Assembly: GCF_018397995.1 (NCBI RefSeq)
Contig: NZ_BBQH01000038.1
Location: 38,613 to 73,583 of the forward strand
Source: Rhizomonospora bruguierae
Lineage (GTDB): Bacteria; Actinomycetota; Actinomycetes; Mycobacteriales; Micromonosporaceae
Length of the DNA: 34,971 nt
Direction: 5' to 3'
Within the stretch, counting starts at the first letter, position 1. Every line of letters starts with the position of its first letter. Position numbers and translations under genes: made by a program. The notes under the pieces are model-generated. The model had not been told where the DNA came from, did no database searches, and was given only the letters and a program-made list of their open reading frames with translations. Shown in pieces: positions 1 to 8,597 of this stretch.

Positions 1-881
1 GCGGCGGCCACCGCCTCCCGGACCGCCGGCGCCACCTCCTCGGCGAAGCGTTGCAGGTCGCCGGCGGTGTCCCGGCCGGGTGCGATGATGAAGCCGCTGA
101 TGCCGGTCTCCAGCACCAGGTCGGTGAGCTGCTCGGCCCAGACGTCCGACGGGCCCTGGAGGAACTCCCGCCCGTCCCCGGTGAACGAGCCGTGCACGTT
201 GTAGAGCCGGCGGACCGCCGCCGGGTCCCGCCCCGCGGCCAGCGCCGCCTCGTCGAGGGTGCGGCTCATCCGGCGCAGCTCGGTCGGGGAGGCGTACCCC
301 AGGGACGGGATCCAGCCGTCCGCGAGCCGGCCGGTGAGTTCAAGCATCCGGCGCTTGTACGCACCGAGCCAGATGCCGATCGGATGCGCGGGCGTGGGAC
401 CGGGCCGGGCGCCGGCCAGCGAGTAGAACTTGCCGTCCAGGTGCACCGCCTTGCCGGGCTCCCACAGCGCGCGGATCACCGCGATCGCCTCGGCGAGGGC
501 GTCCACCGACTCGCCGGGTGACCGGCGCGGGCCGCCCATGTGGGCGATCCCGTCCCAGAAGGCCCCGGCGCCGAGCCCCAGTTCGACCCGGCCGCCGGTG
601 AGCAGGTCCAGGCTGGCGGCGGCGCGGGCGAGCACGGCAGGCGGGCGCAGCGGCAGGTTGGCCACGTTGGGAAACACGCGGATGCCCTGGGTGCGCCCGG
701 CGACCGTGGCCAGCAGGGTCCAGGCGTCGAGGAAGCCCGGCTGGTACGGGTGGTCCTGGACGCTGAACAGGTCCAGGCCGAGGGTGTCGGCGTGCTCGGC
801 GAGGGCGAGCACGCCACCGGGCTGGCCGGCGTCCGGGGTCACGAAGCAGCCGAAGAGGAGGTCGTGCCCGTAGTCCGCCAT
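1..881 (-). CDS. LLM-class flavin (F420-type) oxidoreductase, C-terminus cut by window edge
   Basis: About 293 residues are visible from an ATG at 879-881; the frame is still open at base 1, so the 3' end lies outside the window. The sequence begins MADYGHDLLFGCFV and follows the luciferase-like monooxygenase (LLM) TIM-barrel pattern: an N-terminal strand, then GLDLFSVQDHPYQP, VFPNVANLPLRPP, and the family's LLTGGRVELGLGAG turn, which lines the flavin/F420 pocket. In actinobacteria most proteins of this subgroup use coenzyme F420 rather than FMN. The substrate cannot be predicted. It runs in the same direction as the small gene upstream of it (982-1308) but is separated by 100 bp, so co-transcription is uncertain. 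Family assignment is firm; cofactor choice is inferred from the family. Confidence 0.88.
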   Translation of the reverse strand, partial: MADYGHDLLFGCFVTPDAGQPGGVLALAEHADTLGLDLFSVQDHPYQPGFLDAWTLLATVAGRTQGIRVFPNVANLPLRPPAVLARAAASLDLLTGGRVELGLGAGAFWDGIAHMGGPRRSPGESVDALAEAIAVIRALWEPGKAVHLDGKFYSLAGARPGPTPAHPIGIWLGAYKRRMLELTGRLADGWIPSLGYASPTELRRMSRTLDEAALAAGRDPAAVRRLYNVHGSFTGDGREFLQGPSDVWAEQLTDLVLETGISGFIIAPGRDTAGDLQRFAEEVAPAVREAVAA

Positions 882-981
882 TGCCCCGCCCGTCGCGTAG
901 GTGATCGCCACCGACCAGCCTAGGACCTGCCCGGCCCGGATCCGCGGCGAGGCGACCCTCAGACGCCGCCCGCGGATCGGG

Positions 982-1308
982 TCAGCCGCGTTGCGACAGG
1001 CCCTCGGTGAGGTGCACGGTCAGGGCCCGGCGCATGGCCCGCACCACGTCCCGCGCGGGGAACCGCTCGGCCGCGACCGCCTCGGCCGCGGCCAGCGCCT
1101 CGGCCAGCCGGGCCGGACCGGCGGCGCGCACCACGGCCACGATCCACGCCTCCAGCTCGGCGAGGTCGGCGGGCAGGTCCAGATCTCCCTGCCGGGGCGG
1201 CGGGGCCCGGAACGGTGCCTGGGGTGGCGGTGCCTGGGGTGGCGGTACCTGAGGCGGTGGAGCCGCCCGGATACTCAGCGAAGTCATCGCGTCACAGATT
1301 AGTGCCAT
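982..1308 (-). CDS. Small protein with Pro/Gln-rich N-terminus, unknown function
   Basis: A 108-residue protein from an ATG at 1306-1308; a second in-frame ATG at 1285-1287 is possible but has no upstream purine stretch, whereas the first has GAGG close before it. Residues about 17-41 are a Pro/Gln-rich tract with repeated PPPQA units, encoded by three 15-bp tandem repeats at 1214-1258. The remaining 65 residues are predicted helical and alanine-rich, with no motif I recognise. The stop TGA lies at 982-984. It could be a short conserved actinobacterial protein with a disordered leader. No function is proposed. Confidence 0.55.
   Translation of the reverse strand: MALICDAMTSLSIRAAPPPQVPPPQAPPPQAPFRAPPPRQGDLDLPADLAELEAWIVAVVRAAGPARLAEALAAAEAVAAERFPARDVVRAMRRALTVHLTEGLSQRG
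1214..1258. repeat. Three 15-bp tandem repeats coding PPPQA/V
   Basis: Two identical 15-bp units (1214-1228 and 1229-1243) are followed by a diverged third (1244-1258). The 15-bp unit preserves the reading frame of the gene at 982-1308 and encodes its Pro/Gln-rich segment on the reverse strand, so copy-number change would lengthen or shorten the tract without a frameshift. Confidence 0.8.
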
Positions 1309-1575
1309 CGCCTCGCGAGAACCGCCGGACAAATTTGACAGATCAGGACTTGGGGGTGAACTTCCGATGCCACGGTCCGCGCGCCGTCTCCCTCTTGCGG
1401 GCACACCCTCCGACCGCGCGCGAACCCCACCGGCTGCGACGCGTCTCGGAGTCGTGGTCCGGCTCCCCGCCCGCGACCGGCCCGACCGTCGTGGCGGCCA
1501 ACACGCCGGCGCCGCGCGCATGCCGGGTAACGGGGTTAGCATGCTCCGCCTGATCATCGAACGCCGGGGAGACCG

Positions 1576-2046
1576 ATGAACCTGCCACCACCCGCCCGCG
1601 CCATCGCGGCGGCGGCGACCGCCGCGGTGACCGCCGCCCGCGACGCCGAGCCGGACGCGTACCGCACGGCCGGGGAACGGTTGGCGGCGCTGGACCAGGA
1701 ACAGGTCAACCTGGTACTCGGCGCGGTGGTCCGGATGCTTCTGGAGGAGCAGCACCCGGACGGCCTGGACGCCGACGACGTGCAGGCGGTCCTGGACCGC
1801 TGCGCCCGGGCGGCGGCGGTGTGGTACCCGGATCTCAACGCGACCGCGCTGATGGTGCTGCTCGTCGGTGCGCTCGGCGTGCACCCGGACAACCCCGCCG
1901 AGGTGGAGGTACCGGAGGGCGCCGTCGTCCGCCACGCCCCGCTCCTGGTGGCCGACCTGCTCGCGGCGACCGGGGCGAAGCTCGCGCCGTACCTGTCGGC
2001 GGCCTTCGCCGAGATCGCCCGCACCGAGACGCTGGAACTGCCCTGA
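1576..2046 (+). CDS. Conserved-looking hypothetical protein, 156 aa
   Basis: The ATG at 1576 is preceded by a good ribosome-binding site (GGGGAGA, 1566-1572). The protein is mostly helical, acidic and alanine/leucine-rich, with no signal peptide and no clear transmembrane segment. A hydrophobic stretch around residues 95-105 (TALMVLLVGALGV) fits a buried helix better than a membrane span because it is short and flanked by charged helices. I recognise no domain. It is convergent with the gene at 2157-2534. The codon pattern and ribosome-binding site support a real gene; its function is unknown. Confidence 0.7.
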   Translation: MNLPPPARAIAAAATAAVTAARDAEPDAYRTAGERLAALDQEQVNLVLGAVVRMLLEEQHPDGLDADDVQAVLDRCARAAAVWYPDLNATALMVLLVGALGVHPDNPAEVEVPEGAVVRHAPLLVADLLAATGAKLAPYLSAAFAEIARTETLELP

Positions 2047-2085
2047 GCCGAGATCCGATCGTTCAGGGCCGGATGTTCTCGGCCA

Positions 2086-2163
2086 CCAGAGCGCGCCTGG
2101 CGTCAGCTCGGCGCTGCCGGCGGCCCGGGGCGCGGCCCGCCAGAGCGCGCCTGGCGTCAGCTC
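2086..2163. repeat. 24-bp direct repeat pair, the second copy over a stop codon
   Basis: Identical 24-bp copies lie at 2086-2109 and 2140-2163, with starts 54 bp apart. The second copy contains the stop codon (2157-2159) of the reverse-strand gene that ends there, and the spacer contains a GC-rich partial inverted repeat. The whole segment sits between two convergent genes. It could be a tandem duplication at the 3' end of the gene or part of a bidirectional termination region. Confidence 0.75.
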
Positions 2164-2534
2164 TCGGTCCGGAACCCGTTCATGAAGCGCCGGAGGAATC
2201 CGCCCTCCCGCGGGAGCGGCGGCGCCGGCGGCGGGGCTGTCGAGCGCTGCCGCGCGACGGGCTGGTCGTAATCGGTGCGGGCGATGGCGTCGACGACCTG
2301 CGCCTCGGTGAAATCCTCCGAGCCGGGAATGTGCGGCACAAACCCCACGAGAACCCCGTTGCGCATCACCTGCGCCTCCAGCCCCGCGGTACCGTCCGTG
2401 TCCCAGATGGCCTCGCGCCCGTCGAGCAGGTTCACCCGCACGCCGAACTGGCCGACGCCGGGGCGCTCGACGTGCGCGGGCACGCCCCGCTCCCGCAGCG
2501 CGTCGACCACCCGCTGGCTCTCGTTCTCGTCCAC
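2157..2534 (-). CDS. Hypothetical protein, 125 aa, with Pro-rich C-terminal linker
   Basis: Starts at an ATG at 2532-2534 (MDENESQRVVDAL). Residues 1-90 look like a compact alpha/beta domain: a helix carrying RVVDALRERG, then strands through QFGVRVNLLDGREAIWDT and EAQVMRNGVLVGFVPHIPG, then the helix FTEAQVVDAIA. Residues about 95-110 are Pro/Ala-rich, and the tail GFLRRFMNGFR is basic and amphipathic. No catalytic motif is recognised. The 3' end lies inside the second copy of a 24-bp direct repeat. A real gene is likely; its function is unknown. Confidence 0.65.
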   Translation of the reverse strand: MDENESQRVVDALRERGVPAHVERPGVGQFGVRVNLLDGREAIWDTDGTAGLEAQVMRNGVLVGFVPHIPGSEDFTEAQVVDAIARTDYDQPVARQRSTAPPPAPPLPREGGFLRRFMNGFRTES

Positions 2535-2574
2535 GCCGCAAACGTAACGCGCATCCGCCCACCAGTCGTGCGCG

Positions 2575-4182
2575 TCAGGGACGGGCGAGCCGGCGATTGA
2601 CGTCGACGGCGGCGAGGACCAGCAGGCCGGAGACCCCGAGCGCCACCGCGCCCGTGACGTGCAGCCCGTTCGTCGTCACGCCGCCGGCGAACATCAGGCC
2701 GAGCAGCGCCGTGGAGAAGATCGCGCCCACGTACCGGCAGGTCTGGAAGAGGCCGCCGGCGGCGCCGGCACCTTCGGGCGGTGCCGTCTGGTAGAGGGCC
2801 GCCTGGAGGCCCATGTTGTTGAACGCGTTGGGCAGTCCCAGGACCAGCGTGGCGGCGAGCACCCCGACGATCGGCGTGTGGTCGCCCAGCACGAACAGCG
2901 CGGCGGAGCCCGCCACCAGCCCGATCGAGCCGAGCACCAGCGGGAGTCCCGCTCCCCGCCGCCGGACCAGCCTGGCTGCGACCGGCGTGCCCAGCACCCC
3001 CAGCGCCGCGATCGGCAGCATGACCAACCCGGCCCGCTCCGCCGCGAGGCCACGCACGCCCTCCAGCCACAGCGGCAGGCTGAAGAAGATCGCGTAGAAC
3101 ACGAACTGGACGGCGATCTGCTGGCCGAAGACGCTGGCGAGTCCCCGGTCCCGGGCCAGCGCGCGCACGTCGATGAATGGTTCGCCGACCCGCAACTCCC
3201 GCCAGGTCAGCACCGCTCCGGCGACCACACAGACGCCGAGCAGCCACCACTGCGGCCGGGCACCGACCGACAGCAGGAAGCCCAGGAGTCCGACCACGGC
3301 CACGCTGAAGAACGCCGCGCCCGGCAGGTCCAGGCCCCGGATTCCCGCCCCGCGCCCCGCGTCGCGCTCTGCCCCCGTCCGGCCACCGCCGGTCTGTCCG
3401 TCGCCGCCGGAAGCGATCGGGGCGACTGTGGTCGCGGTGCACGCGCCCACGCCGCCGCTGCCCACGGCCTCCGCGGCTGCGCCGCGAGCGCCCATCCCCG
3501 AGACGGCAACCTCCCCGGCGCCGGCGACGGCGTCCGCCTGGGATTCGTCCGGTCGATGCCGGCTGCCGGGACGCCGCACCCCATCCGCGGGCAGCCACCG
3601 GAGGGCCATCACCAGACCGATCAATGCCAGCGGGATGTTCACCGCGAAGACGCCCCGCCAGCCCGTGAACGCGACCAGGACACCGCCGAGCACCGGCCCG
3701 AGCGCGGCGCTACCGGACGCCGTGATGCCCAGCGTGGCCAGCGTGGCGGCCGGCGGGGTGGTGCCGGCGATCCGTCTGATCAGCGCCAGGCCGGCCGGGA
3801 AGGCCGCGGACGTGCCGACCGCCTGGACCACCCGACAGCCGACCAGCCACCAGAACCCGGGCGCGGTGACGGCGGCCACCCCGGCCAGGGCCACGATCAC
3901 CAGCCCGACGAGGAAGATGCGCCGCGGGCCGTACTGGTCGGCGAGGCGACCCATGAGCGGCTGGGACACGCACGCCGCCAGGTAGAACCCGGAGATCAGC
4001 CAGGTGACGGAGCCGACCCCGACCCCGAACTCCCGGTCGAGGGAGATGAGCGCCACAGCGATCATGGACGAGTTCAGCGGGTTGAGCAGCGTGCCCAGCG
4101 CCAGCGCGGAGACCACGCTGGGCGGTACAGCCGGACGCGTCCCAGCGATCGCCATCGCTGGAACGGTAGCCCCGTTAGGCAC
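2575..4182 (-). CDS. MFS transporter, 14-TM DHA2 (EmrB/QacA-like) drug exporter
   Basis: A 535-residue integral membrane protein of the major facilitator superfamily, expected to export drugs or metabolites by proton antiport. Visible signatures are motif A (GRLADQYGPRR, about residues 77-87) after TM2, and the antiporter motif C region LGPVLGGVLVAFTGWRGVF near TM5. The number and spacing of hydrophobic stretches suit the 14-TM DHA2 group. Unusual is a roughly 80-residue Gly/Ala-rich hydrophilic insert at residues about 202-284, between the sixth and seventh helices. The GTG at 4180-4182 overlaps the stop of the upstream VWA gene, suggesting translational coupling; an ATG at 4153-4155 is the alternative start. 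The substrate is unknown. Confidence 0.9.
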   Translation of the reverse strand: MPNGATVPAMAIAGTRPAVPPSVVSALALGTLLNPLNSSMIAVALISLDREFGVGVGSVTWLISGFYLAACVSQPLMGRLADQYGPRRIFLVGLVIVALAGVAAVTAPGFWWLVGCRVVQAVGTSAAFPAGLALIRRIAGTTPPAATLATLGITASGSAALGPVLGGVLVAFTGWRGVFAVNIPLALIGLVMALRWLPADGVRRPGSRHRPDESQADAVAGAGEVAVSGMGARGAAAEAVGSGGVGACTATTVAPIASGGDGQTGGGRTGAERDAGRGAGIRGLDLPGAAFFSVAVVGLLGFLLSVGARPQWWLLGVCVVAGAVLTWRELRVGEPFIDVRALARDRGLASVFGQQIAVQFVFYAIFFSLPLWLEGVRGLAAERAGLVMLPIAALGVLGTPVAARLVRRRGAGLPLVLGSIGLVAGSAALFVLGDHTPIVGVLAATLVLGLPNAFNNMGLQAALYQTAPPEGAGAAGGLFQTCRYVGAIFSTALLGLMFAGGVTTNGLHVTGAVALGVSGLLVLAAVDVNRRLARP

Positions 4183-6154
4183 CTCGCCGTCCGCGCCGCG
4201 CCCGCAGGTAGTCGGAGATCACATACCGGCCGAGGTCGGCCACGTCGGGGGTGAACACCCGGCCGCCGCTGCGCCGGGCCACCGCGTCGACGAACCGGCG
4301 CAGGCCCTCGTCCTCCCCGAGCATGAACAGGTTCAGCGTGGTGCCGTACCGGGTGAGCTGGTCCACCTCGGCGATCGTTGCCCGGATCGTCTCGCCCAGG
4401 GGCGGCCAGTGGAACACCGCCTCGCCGTCCCCCTCCAGGTGAGCGGTGGGCTCGCCGTCGGTGACGACCAGGATCACCGGCTCGCCCTCCGGGTGCCGGC
4501 GCAGGTGCCGGCCCGCCAGTTTCAGCGCGTGCTGCAGGTTGGTGCCCTGGACCATCTCCGGTTCCACGGCCGCCAGCTCCTGCTGGGACAGCGGCAGCGC
4601 GTACCGACCGAAGCCGATGATCTGCAGGGCGTCCTGGGGGTAGCGGGTGGCGATGAGGTGCGACAGCGCGAGGGCCGTCTGCTTCATCGGCCCCCACCGG
4701 CCGTCCGAGACCATCGAGAAGGACAGGTCCACGCAGAGCGCCACCGCCGCGGACGCCCGCCGCTCGGTCTCGACCACCTCGAAGTCGTCGACGGACAGCC
4801 GCACCGGCGGCGCGAACCGCTCGCCGGCCCGCCGCCGCACCGCGTTGCCGATCGTGCGGACCACGTCCAGCGGCTGCTCGTCCCCGTACTCCCAGCGCCG
4901 GGACGCCCCGGTGATCTCGCCGGCCGCGCCCGCGTCGCGCAGGTCGTGCTGCCCGCGCCGGCCACCGGTGAGGTCCCCGAACACGGTACGCAGCGCGGTC
5001 CCGCCCAGCCGGCGCAGCGCCTTCGGGCTGAGGGTCAGCCCGTCCGCGCCCCTCGTGACCCAGCCCTGGCGGCGCAGCTCCCGCTCCAACTCCCGCAACC
5101 GCCGCACATCATCGGCCGCGCCCCGGCCGAGCGACCGCTCGACGGCGTCCACGTCCACGTCGTCCAGCGTGGCGCCGGGGTGCTCCTGCCCCAGCTGATC
5201 GAGCAGGTCGTCCAGGTCGGCGACGTCGGCCAGCGCGCCCGCCGCCTCGCCGTACCCCAGCCCGTCGCGGCCCCGGACCTGGGCGCGGCCGTCCCAGTTG
5301 AGGTTGGGTCGCAGCGCCCGAAGGTTGTCGGTCATCGCCCCCATCCGCGCGGCCAGTTCGGGGTCCTGGCCGAACGCCCGGGCCATCAGCCCGGCGAGTT
5401 CCGCCCGCTGCTGCGGCGTCAGCGACCGCAGCAGCCGCTCCCCCGCGGCGGCCCGCCGGGCCAGCGCGTCGATGAGTTCGTCCACGTTCCCGGGTTTCTC
5501 CGGGAAGAACTCGCCGTGCCGGCGCATGAACTCGGCGAACTGGTCCGTCGTGTCCCCGCCCCGGGCGTGCCGCTCCAGCAGGTCGTTCAGATCCCGCATC
5601 AGCTCCTTGAGCCGCCGGTTCGCCTGCGGGTCGACCGCCGGGTCCGCGCCCCGCAGCGCGTCGCGCAGCCCGGCGAACCGCTGCTCGAGGACGTCCTGCC
5701 GCAGCCCGACCAGGATCTGCCGGTACGTGGCCCGCGCCTCGTCGCTGGCCCAGTCGTACCCGGCCAGTTCCGCCACGGCCCGCGCGGTCGACCGGGGCAG
5801 GCTGTCCAACACCGTTTCGTTGAACCGGGCGGCGTCGTCGTCGCGCCGGGCGAGTTCCGCCCGCTCGGCGGCGACGGCCTGGTCGAGGAGGGCCTGTGCC
5901 CGGGTGACCGCACCGTCCAGGTTGCCCCGGCGCATCGCCTCCCGGCGCAGCCGGCGCGCCCGGGCCACCAGATCGTCCAGGCCCCGCCCGTCGTCCGGCC
6001 CGCGCCGCAGCAGGTTGCGCAGCGCGTCGCGCAGGCTCCCGCCGGCCAGGACGTCCGACCCGACCCGGTCGACCGCGGCACGCACGTCGTACGGGGGCGC
6101 CAGCGGATCGGGGCCGCCGGCCCAGGCACCGTAGCGGAACCGGTTTCCTGCCAT
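4175..6154 (-). CDS. VWA-domain protein, partner of a MoxR-type AAA+ ATPase
   Basis: A 659-residue cytoplasmic protein. The C-terminal third is a von Willebrand factor A domain with an intact metal-ion-dependent adhesion site: DLSFS near residue 476, a threonine in QGTNLQ near 538, and TDGEP near 562. The N-terminal two thirds are long charged helices. VWA proteins of this kind work with AAA+ ATPases as chelatase- or chaperone-like pairs that insert metals or remodel client proteins. The ATPase gene lies directly upstream, with only 2 bp between its stop and this ATG (6152-6154), so the pair is almost certainly co-translated. The client protein is unknown, and the downstream MFS transporter does not reveal it. 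Confidence 0.9.
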   Translation of the reverse strand: MAGNRFRYGAWAGGPDPLAPPYDVRAAVDRVGSDVLAGGSLRDALRNLLRRGPDDGRGLDDLVARARRLRREAMRRGNLDGAVTRAQALLDQAVAAERAELARRDDDAARFNETVLDSLPRSTARAVAELAGYDWASDEARATYRQILVGLRQDVLEQRFAGLRDALRGADPAVDPQANRRLKELMRDLNDLLERHARGGDTTDQFAEFMRRHGEFFPEKPGNVDELIDALARRAAAGERLLRSLTPQQRAELAGLMARAFGQDPELAARMGAMTDNLRALRPNLNWDGRAQVRGRDGLGYGEAAGALADVADLDDLLDQLGQEHPGATLDDVDVDAVERSLGRGAADDVRRLRELERELRRQGWVTRGADGLTLSPKALRRLGGTALRTVFGDLTGGRRGQHDLRDAGAAGEITGASRRWEYGDEQPLDVVRTIGNAVRRRAGERFAPPVRLSVDDFEVVETERRASAAVALCVDLSFSMVSDGRWGPMKQTALALSHLIATRYPQDALQIIGFGRYALPLSQQELAAVEPEMVQGTNLQHALKLAGRHLRRHPEGEPVILVVTDGEPTAHLEGDGEAVFHWPPLGETIRATIAEVDQLTRYGTTLNLFMLGEDEGLRRFVDAVARRSGGRVFTPDVADLGRYVISDYLRARRGRRGA

Positions 6155-6156
6155 GG

Positions 6157-7584
6157 TCAGTCGCCACCGTAGCGGGTCTTGCCGTCCTCGGTCAGCGCCT
6201 TCGACAGCCGCCTGGTCAGGTGCAGGCCCTCCAGCGCGAACTCCACACCCGCCGCCGCCTGCCCGGCGGTCGGCGCGTCGCCGAGGCCGAGGCGCTCCAG
6301 CACCTTCGCCAACCCCGGCACGGTGCCGACCTGCCGCAGCAGGTCCTCCGCGCCGACCAGGTCGCCGGTCTCGATGATGTCACCCTCGGCCACCAGGTTC
6401 GTGAAACCGGAGAGGTCCAGCCCGGCGAGCCGGGCGCGGAACGTCTCCGCCGTGGCGGTCCGCAGCAGGTGCGCGAGAATCTCGGTCTCCCGCCCCTCCT
6501 CGCCGCTCTCGAACTCGACCTTGCCGCGCAGGGTGCTCGTCACCGAGGCGGTGTCGCCGACCCGGGCCACGGGCTGCCGCTCGCCGAGCAGGCTGGCGCG
6601 CCGCAGGGCCGCCGCCGCCACCGTCTCCGCGGCGGCGATGGCGAACCGCGCCGAGACGCCCGACCGCTGGTCCACCGACGGCGATTCCCGCACCGCCCGC
6701 GCGAACCGCGCCACCACCTCCAGCACGTGCCCCGGCACCTCGGCGACGAGCTGCGCCTCCTGCCGGACCAGCTCGATTTCCCACTCCAGGTCGAGCGGGT
6801 AGTGGGTGCGGATCTCGGCGCCGAAGCGGTCCTTCAGCGGCGTGATGATGCGACCCCGGTTCGTGTAGTCCTCGGGGTTGGCGCTGGCGACCAGCAGGAT
6901 GTCCAGCGGCAGTCGCAGCTGGTAGCCCCGGACCTGGATATCCCGCTCCTCCAGCACGTTGAGCAGCGAGACCTGGATCCGCTCGGCCAGGTCGGGCAGC
7001 TCGTTCACCGCGAAGATCCCCCGGTTGGTGCGGGGCACCAGGCCAAAGTGGATCGTCTCGGGGTCGCCCAGCGTGCGCCCCTGCGCCACCCGGATCGGGT
7101 CCACGTCGCCGATCAGGTCGCCGACGCCCGTGTCCGGTGTGGCGAGCTTCTCCCCGTACCGCATCGACCGGTGCAGCCAGGCGACCGGCAGGTTGTCGCC
7201 CTGCTCGGCGGCGGCGCGGCGGGACGCGGGGGTGACCGGGTGGAACGGGTGCTCGTTCAGCTCGGAGCCCCGAATCACCGGCGTCCATTCGTCCAGTAGC
7301 GACACCAGCGACCGGATCAGCCGCGTCTTGCCCTGCCCCCGCTCGCCGAGCAGCACCATGTCGTGCCCGGCGAGGATCGCCCGCTCGACCTCGGGTAGCA
7401 CCGTGTCGTCGTACCCCACGACGCCGGGGAAACGGGGTTCGCCGGATGGCATGCGTGCCAGGAGGTTGTTCCGCAGTTCCGCTTTCACGCTCTGGTACCG
7501 GTACCCGGCGGCGCGCAGTTCGCCGACGGTGGCCGGCAGGTCGGCCGGTGGAGTGGGCAGTACCAACTCTGGCGGTTCGATCAC
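6157..7584 (-). CDS. MoxR / Mg-chelatase-like AAA+ ATPase
   Basis: About 475 residues from a GTG at 7582-7584; the reading frame stays open upstream, but the protein-like sequence begins at VIEPPELVLP. The Walker A motif GERGQGKT lies at residues 80-87. The Walker B-like segment GIFAVNELPDL has Asn-Glu in place of the usual Asp-Glu, and the sensor region LLVASANPEDYTNRGRI follows. This resembles the chelatase/MoxR branch, in which hexameric ATPases drive a VWA partner; that partner is the next gene, 2 bp downstream. The C-terminal 150 residues are helical, as in the family lid. It heads the ATPase-VWA-MFS operon. The exact start is uncertain. Confidence 0.88.
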   Translation of the reverse strand: MIEPPELVLPTPPADLPATVGELRAAGYRYQSVKAELRNNLLARMPSGEPRFPGVVGYDDTVLPEVERAILAGHDMVLLGERGQGKTRLIRSLVSLLDEWTPVIRGSELNEHPFHPVTPASRRAAAEQGDNLPVAWLHRSMRYGEKLATPDTGVGDLIGDVDPIRVAQGRTLGDPETIHFGLVPRTNRGIFAVNELPDLAERIQVSLLNVLEERDIQVRGYQLRLPLDILLVASANPEDYTNRGRIITPLKDRFGAEIRTHYPLDLEWEIELVRQEAQLVAEVPGHVLEVVARFARAVRESPSVDQRSGVSARFAIAAAETVAAAALRRASLLGERQPVARVGDTASVTSTLRGKVEFESGEEGRETEILAHLLRTATAETFRARLAGLDLSGFTNLVAEGDIIETGDLVGAEDLLRQVGTVPGLAKVLERLGLGDAPTAGQAAAGVEFALEGLHLTRRLSKALTEDGKTRYGGD

Positions 7585-7732
7585 CCGTCCGACGCTAGCG
7601 CGGTCGAAGCCCGATTCGCCCGTCTCCCGCTCGCCTCCCTCGTCGGAGCCCGAGCGGCTGCGCGCTTGCCGGGGGCGAGGGCGGGCGGAGACCGGGGTGA
7701 CCGGCGAGCGGCCGCACCGGGAGGATGGGCGC

Positions 7733-8320
7733 ATGACACCCCTGCCCCCGCACGCCCCGCGGTCCATCCGCGACCTGCGCCCCCGCCGGCTGTGGTATCT
7801 CGTCGCGGCGCTCATCGCCGTCCTCGGCGCGACCGCTGGCGTGGCGCTGTTCGCGCTGGCGCTGTCGGGGGCGATCCGCGACGTCAAGCTACCGGATCAG
7901 GTGTTCCGTCCGGGCGAGCCGGTGACGACGCAGGTGTCGGCTGCGACGGACAAGATCATCTGGATCGACGCGCGAACGCCTTCCGCCCGGGCGGCCTGCG
8001 ACGTATCCGCCCTGGACGGCGGGGAGGCCCGGCTGGAAAACGTCGGAATGGACATGTCCTACTCCGCCGGGGAGGCGAACTGGCGCGGCCTGTATCGGTT
8101 GAACGCGCTACGCGACGGCCGATACCAGGTGATCTGCCAGGGGGACACGGCCAGGCTGGCGCTCGGCGATCCGCCACGCATCGGCGGTTTGGCCGGAAAG
8201 CTGGGCTTCGGCCTGGGGGCGCTGTTCGGTCTGCCGTGCCTCGGACTCGTCGCGGGCGGCGTCCTCGGGCTCGTGGTCGCGATGCGCCGGAGGGCTCGCC
8301 GCAGAGAACTACCTGTCTAG
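7733..8320 (+). CDS. Two-TM membrane protein with extracytoplasmic domain, unknown function
   Basis: A 195-residue protein from an ATG at 7733-7735, preceded by GGGAGGA about 7 nt upstream. The N-terminus is basic (RSIRDLRPRRLWY), followed by a TM helix at residues about 22-46. A beta-rich, presumably extracellular domain of about 100 residues comes next, with two cysteines (in RAACDVSAL and YQVICQGD) that could form a disulfide. A second TM helix lies near residues 158-185, ending in an Arg-rich cytoplasmic tail. No family is recognised. It is divergent from the ATPase operon, and its TAG stop shares the palindrome CTAG with the stop of the opposing small gene. Confidence 0.75.
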   Translation: MTPLPPHAPRSIRDLRPRRLWYLVAALIAVLGATAGVALFALALSGAIRDVKLPDQVFRPGEPVTTQVSAATDKIIWIDARTPSARAACDVSALDGGEARLENVGMDMSYSAGEANWRGLYRLNALRDGRYQVICQGDTARLALGDPPRIGGLAGKLGFGLGALFGLPCLGLVAGGVLGLVVAMRRRARRRELPV

Positions 8321-8505
8321 GTGCCGTCGCCGTAGTCGCCCGCGCCGTCCTCGTTCTCGGGCGCGCCCGTGCCCACGTACGGGACCGCCTGCGGTTGATC
8401 TCCGCCGTCCGTGGCGGTGGTGCCCGGTTCGCCCGGAGCGTTCTCGCCCTCGTCCGGGCCGATGAAAGCCCCGGAGAACCGTTCGTCGTCGTCAGGATCG
8501 CCCAT
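8317..8505 (-). CDS. Small acidic protein, 62 aa, unknown
   Basis: MGDPDDDERFSGAFIG is followed by an acidic, Gly/Pro/Thr-rich, low-hydrophobicity sequence, so it is probably disordered. The upstream ribosome-binding site is weak. It converges on the gene at 7733-8320 so closely that their stop codons overlap in a shared CTAG (8317-8320). Composition and codon use are compatible with a real short gene, but a chance ORF cannot be excluded. Confidence 0.4.
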   Translation of the reverse strand: MGDPDDDERFSGAFIGPDEGENAPGEPGTTATDGGDQPQAVPYVGTGAPENEDGAGDYGDGT

Positions 8506-8597
8506 CCGCCGACCGTACGATCACACGGCCGGCACGGCGCGGCATTTGCGCCGGTTCGTCCGATCGGGGGTGGAACCGGGCGGGGGCCGGCGCGTCG

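Noticed and set aside
1335-1363. Perfect TTGACA (1335-1340) as a sigma-70 promoter
   Set aside because: The best partner at 17 nt is GAACTT, which is poor, and the next forward gene starts more than 200 bp away.
982-2562. A 526-codon open frame on the reverse strand covering three gene regions
   Set aside because: Only its last 108 codons look like protein. The rest is an Arg/Gly/Ala-rich shadow of the genes at 1576-2046 and 2157-2534, a common artefact in high-GC DNA.
4004-6172. A 722-codon forward frame opposite the VWA gene
   Set aside because: It mirrors the VWA gene, has Pro/Arg/Gln-rich composition without a domain, and lacks a ribosome-binding site; the reverse-strand frame has an intact MIDAS motif.
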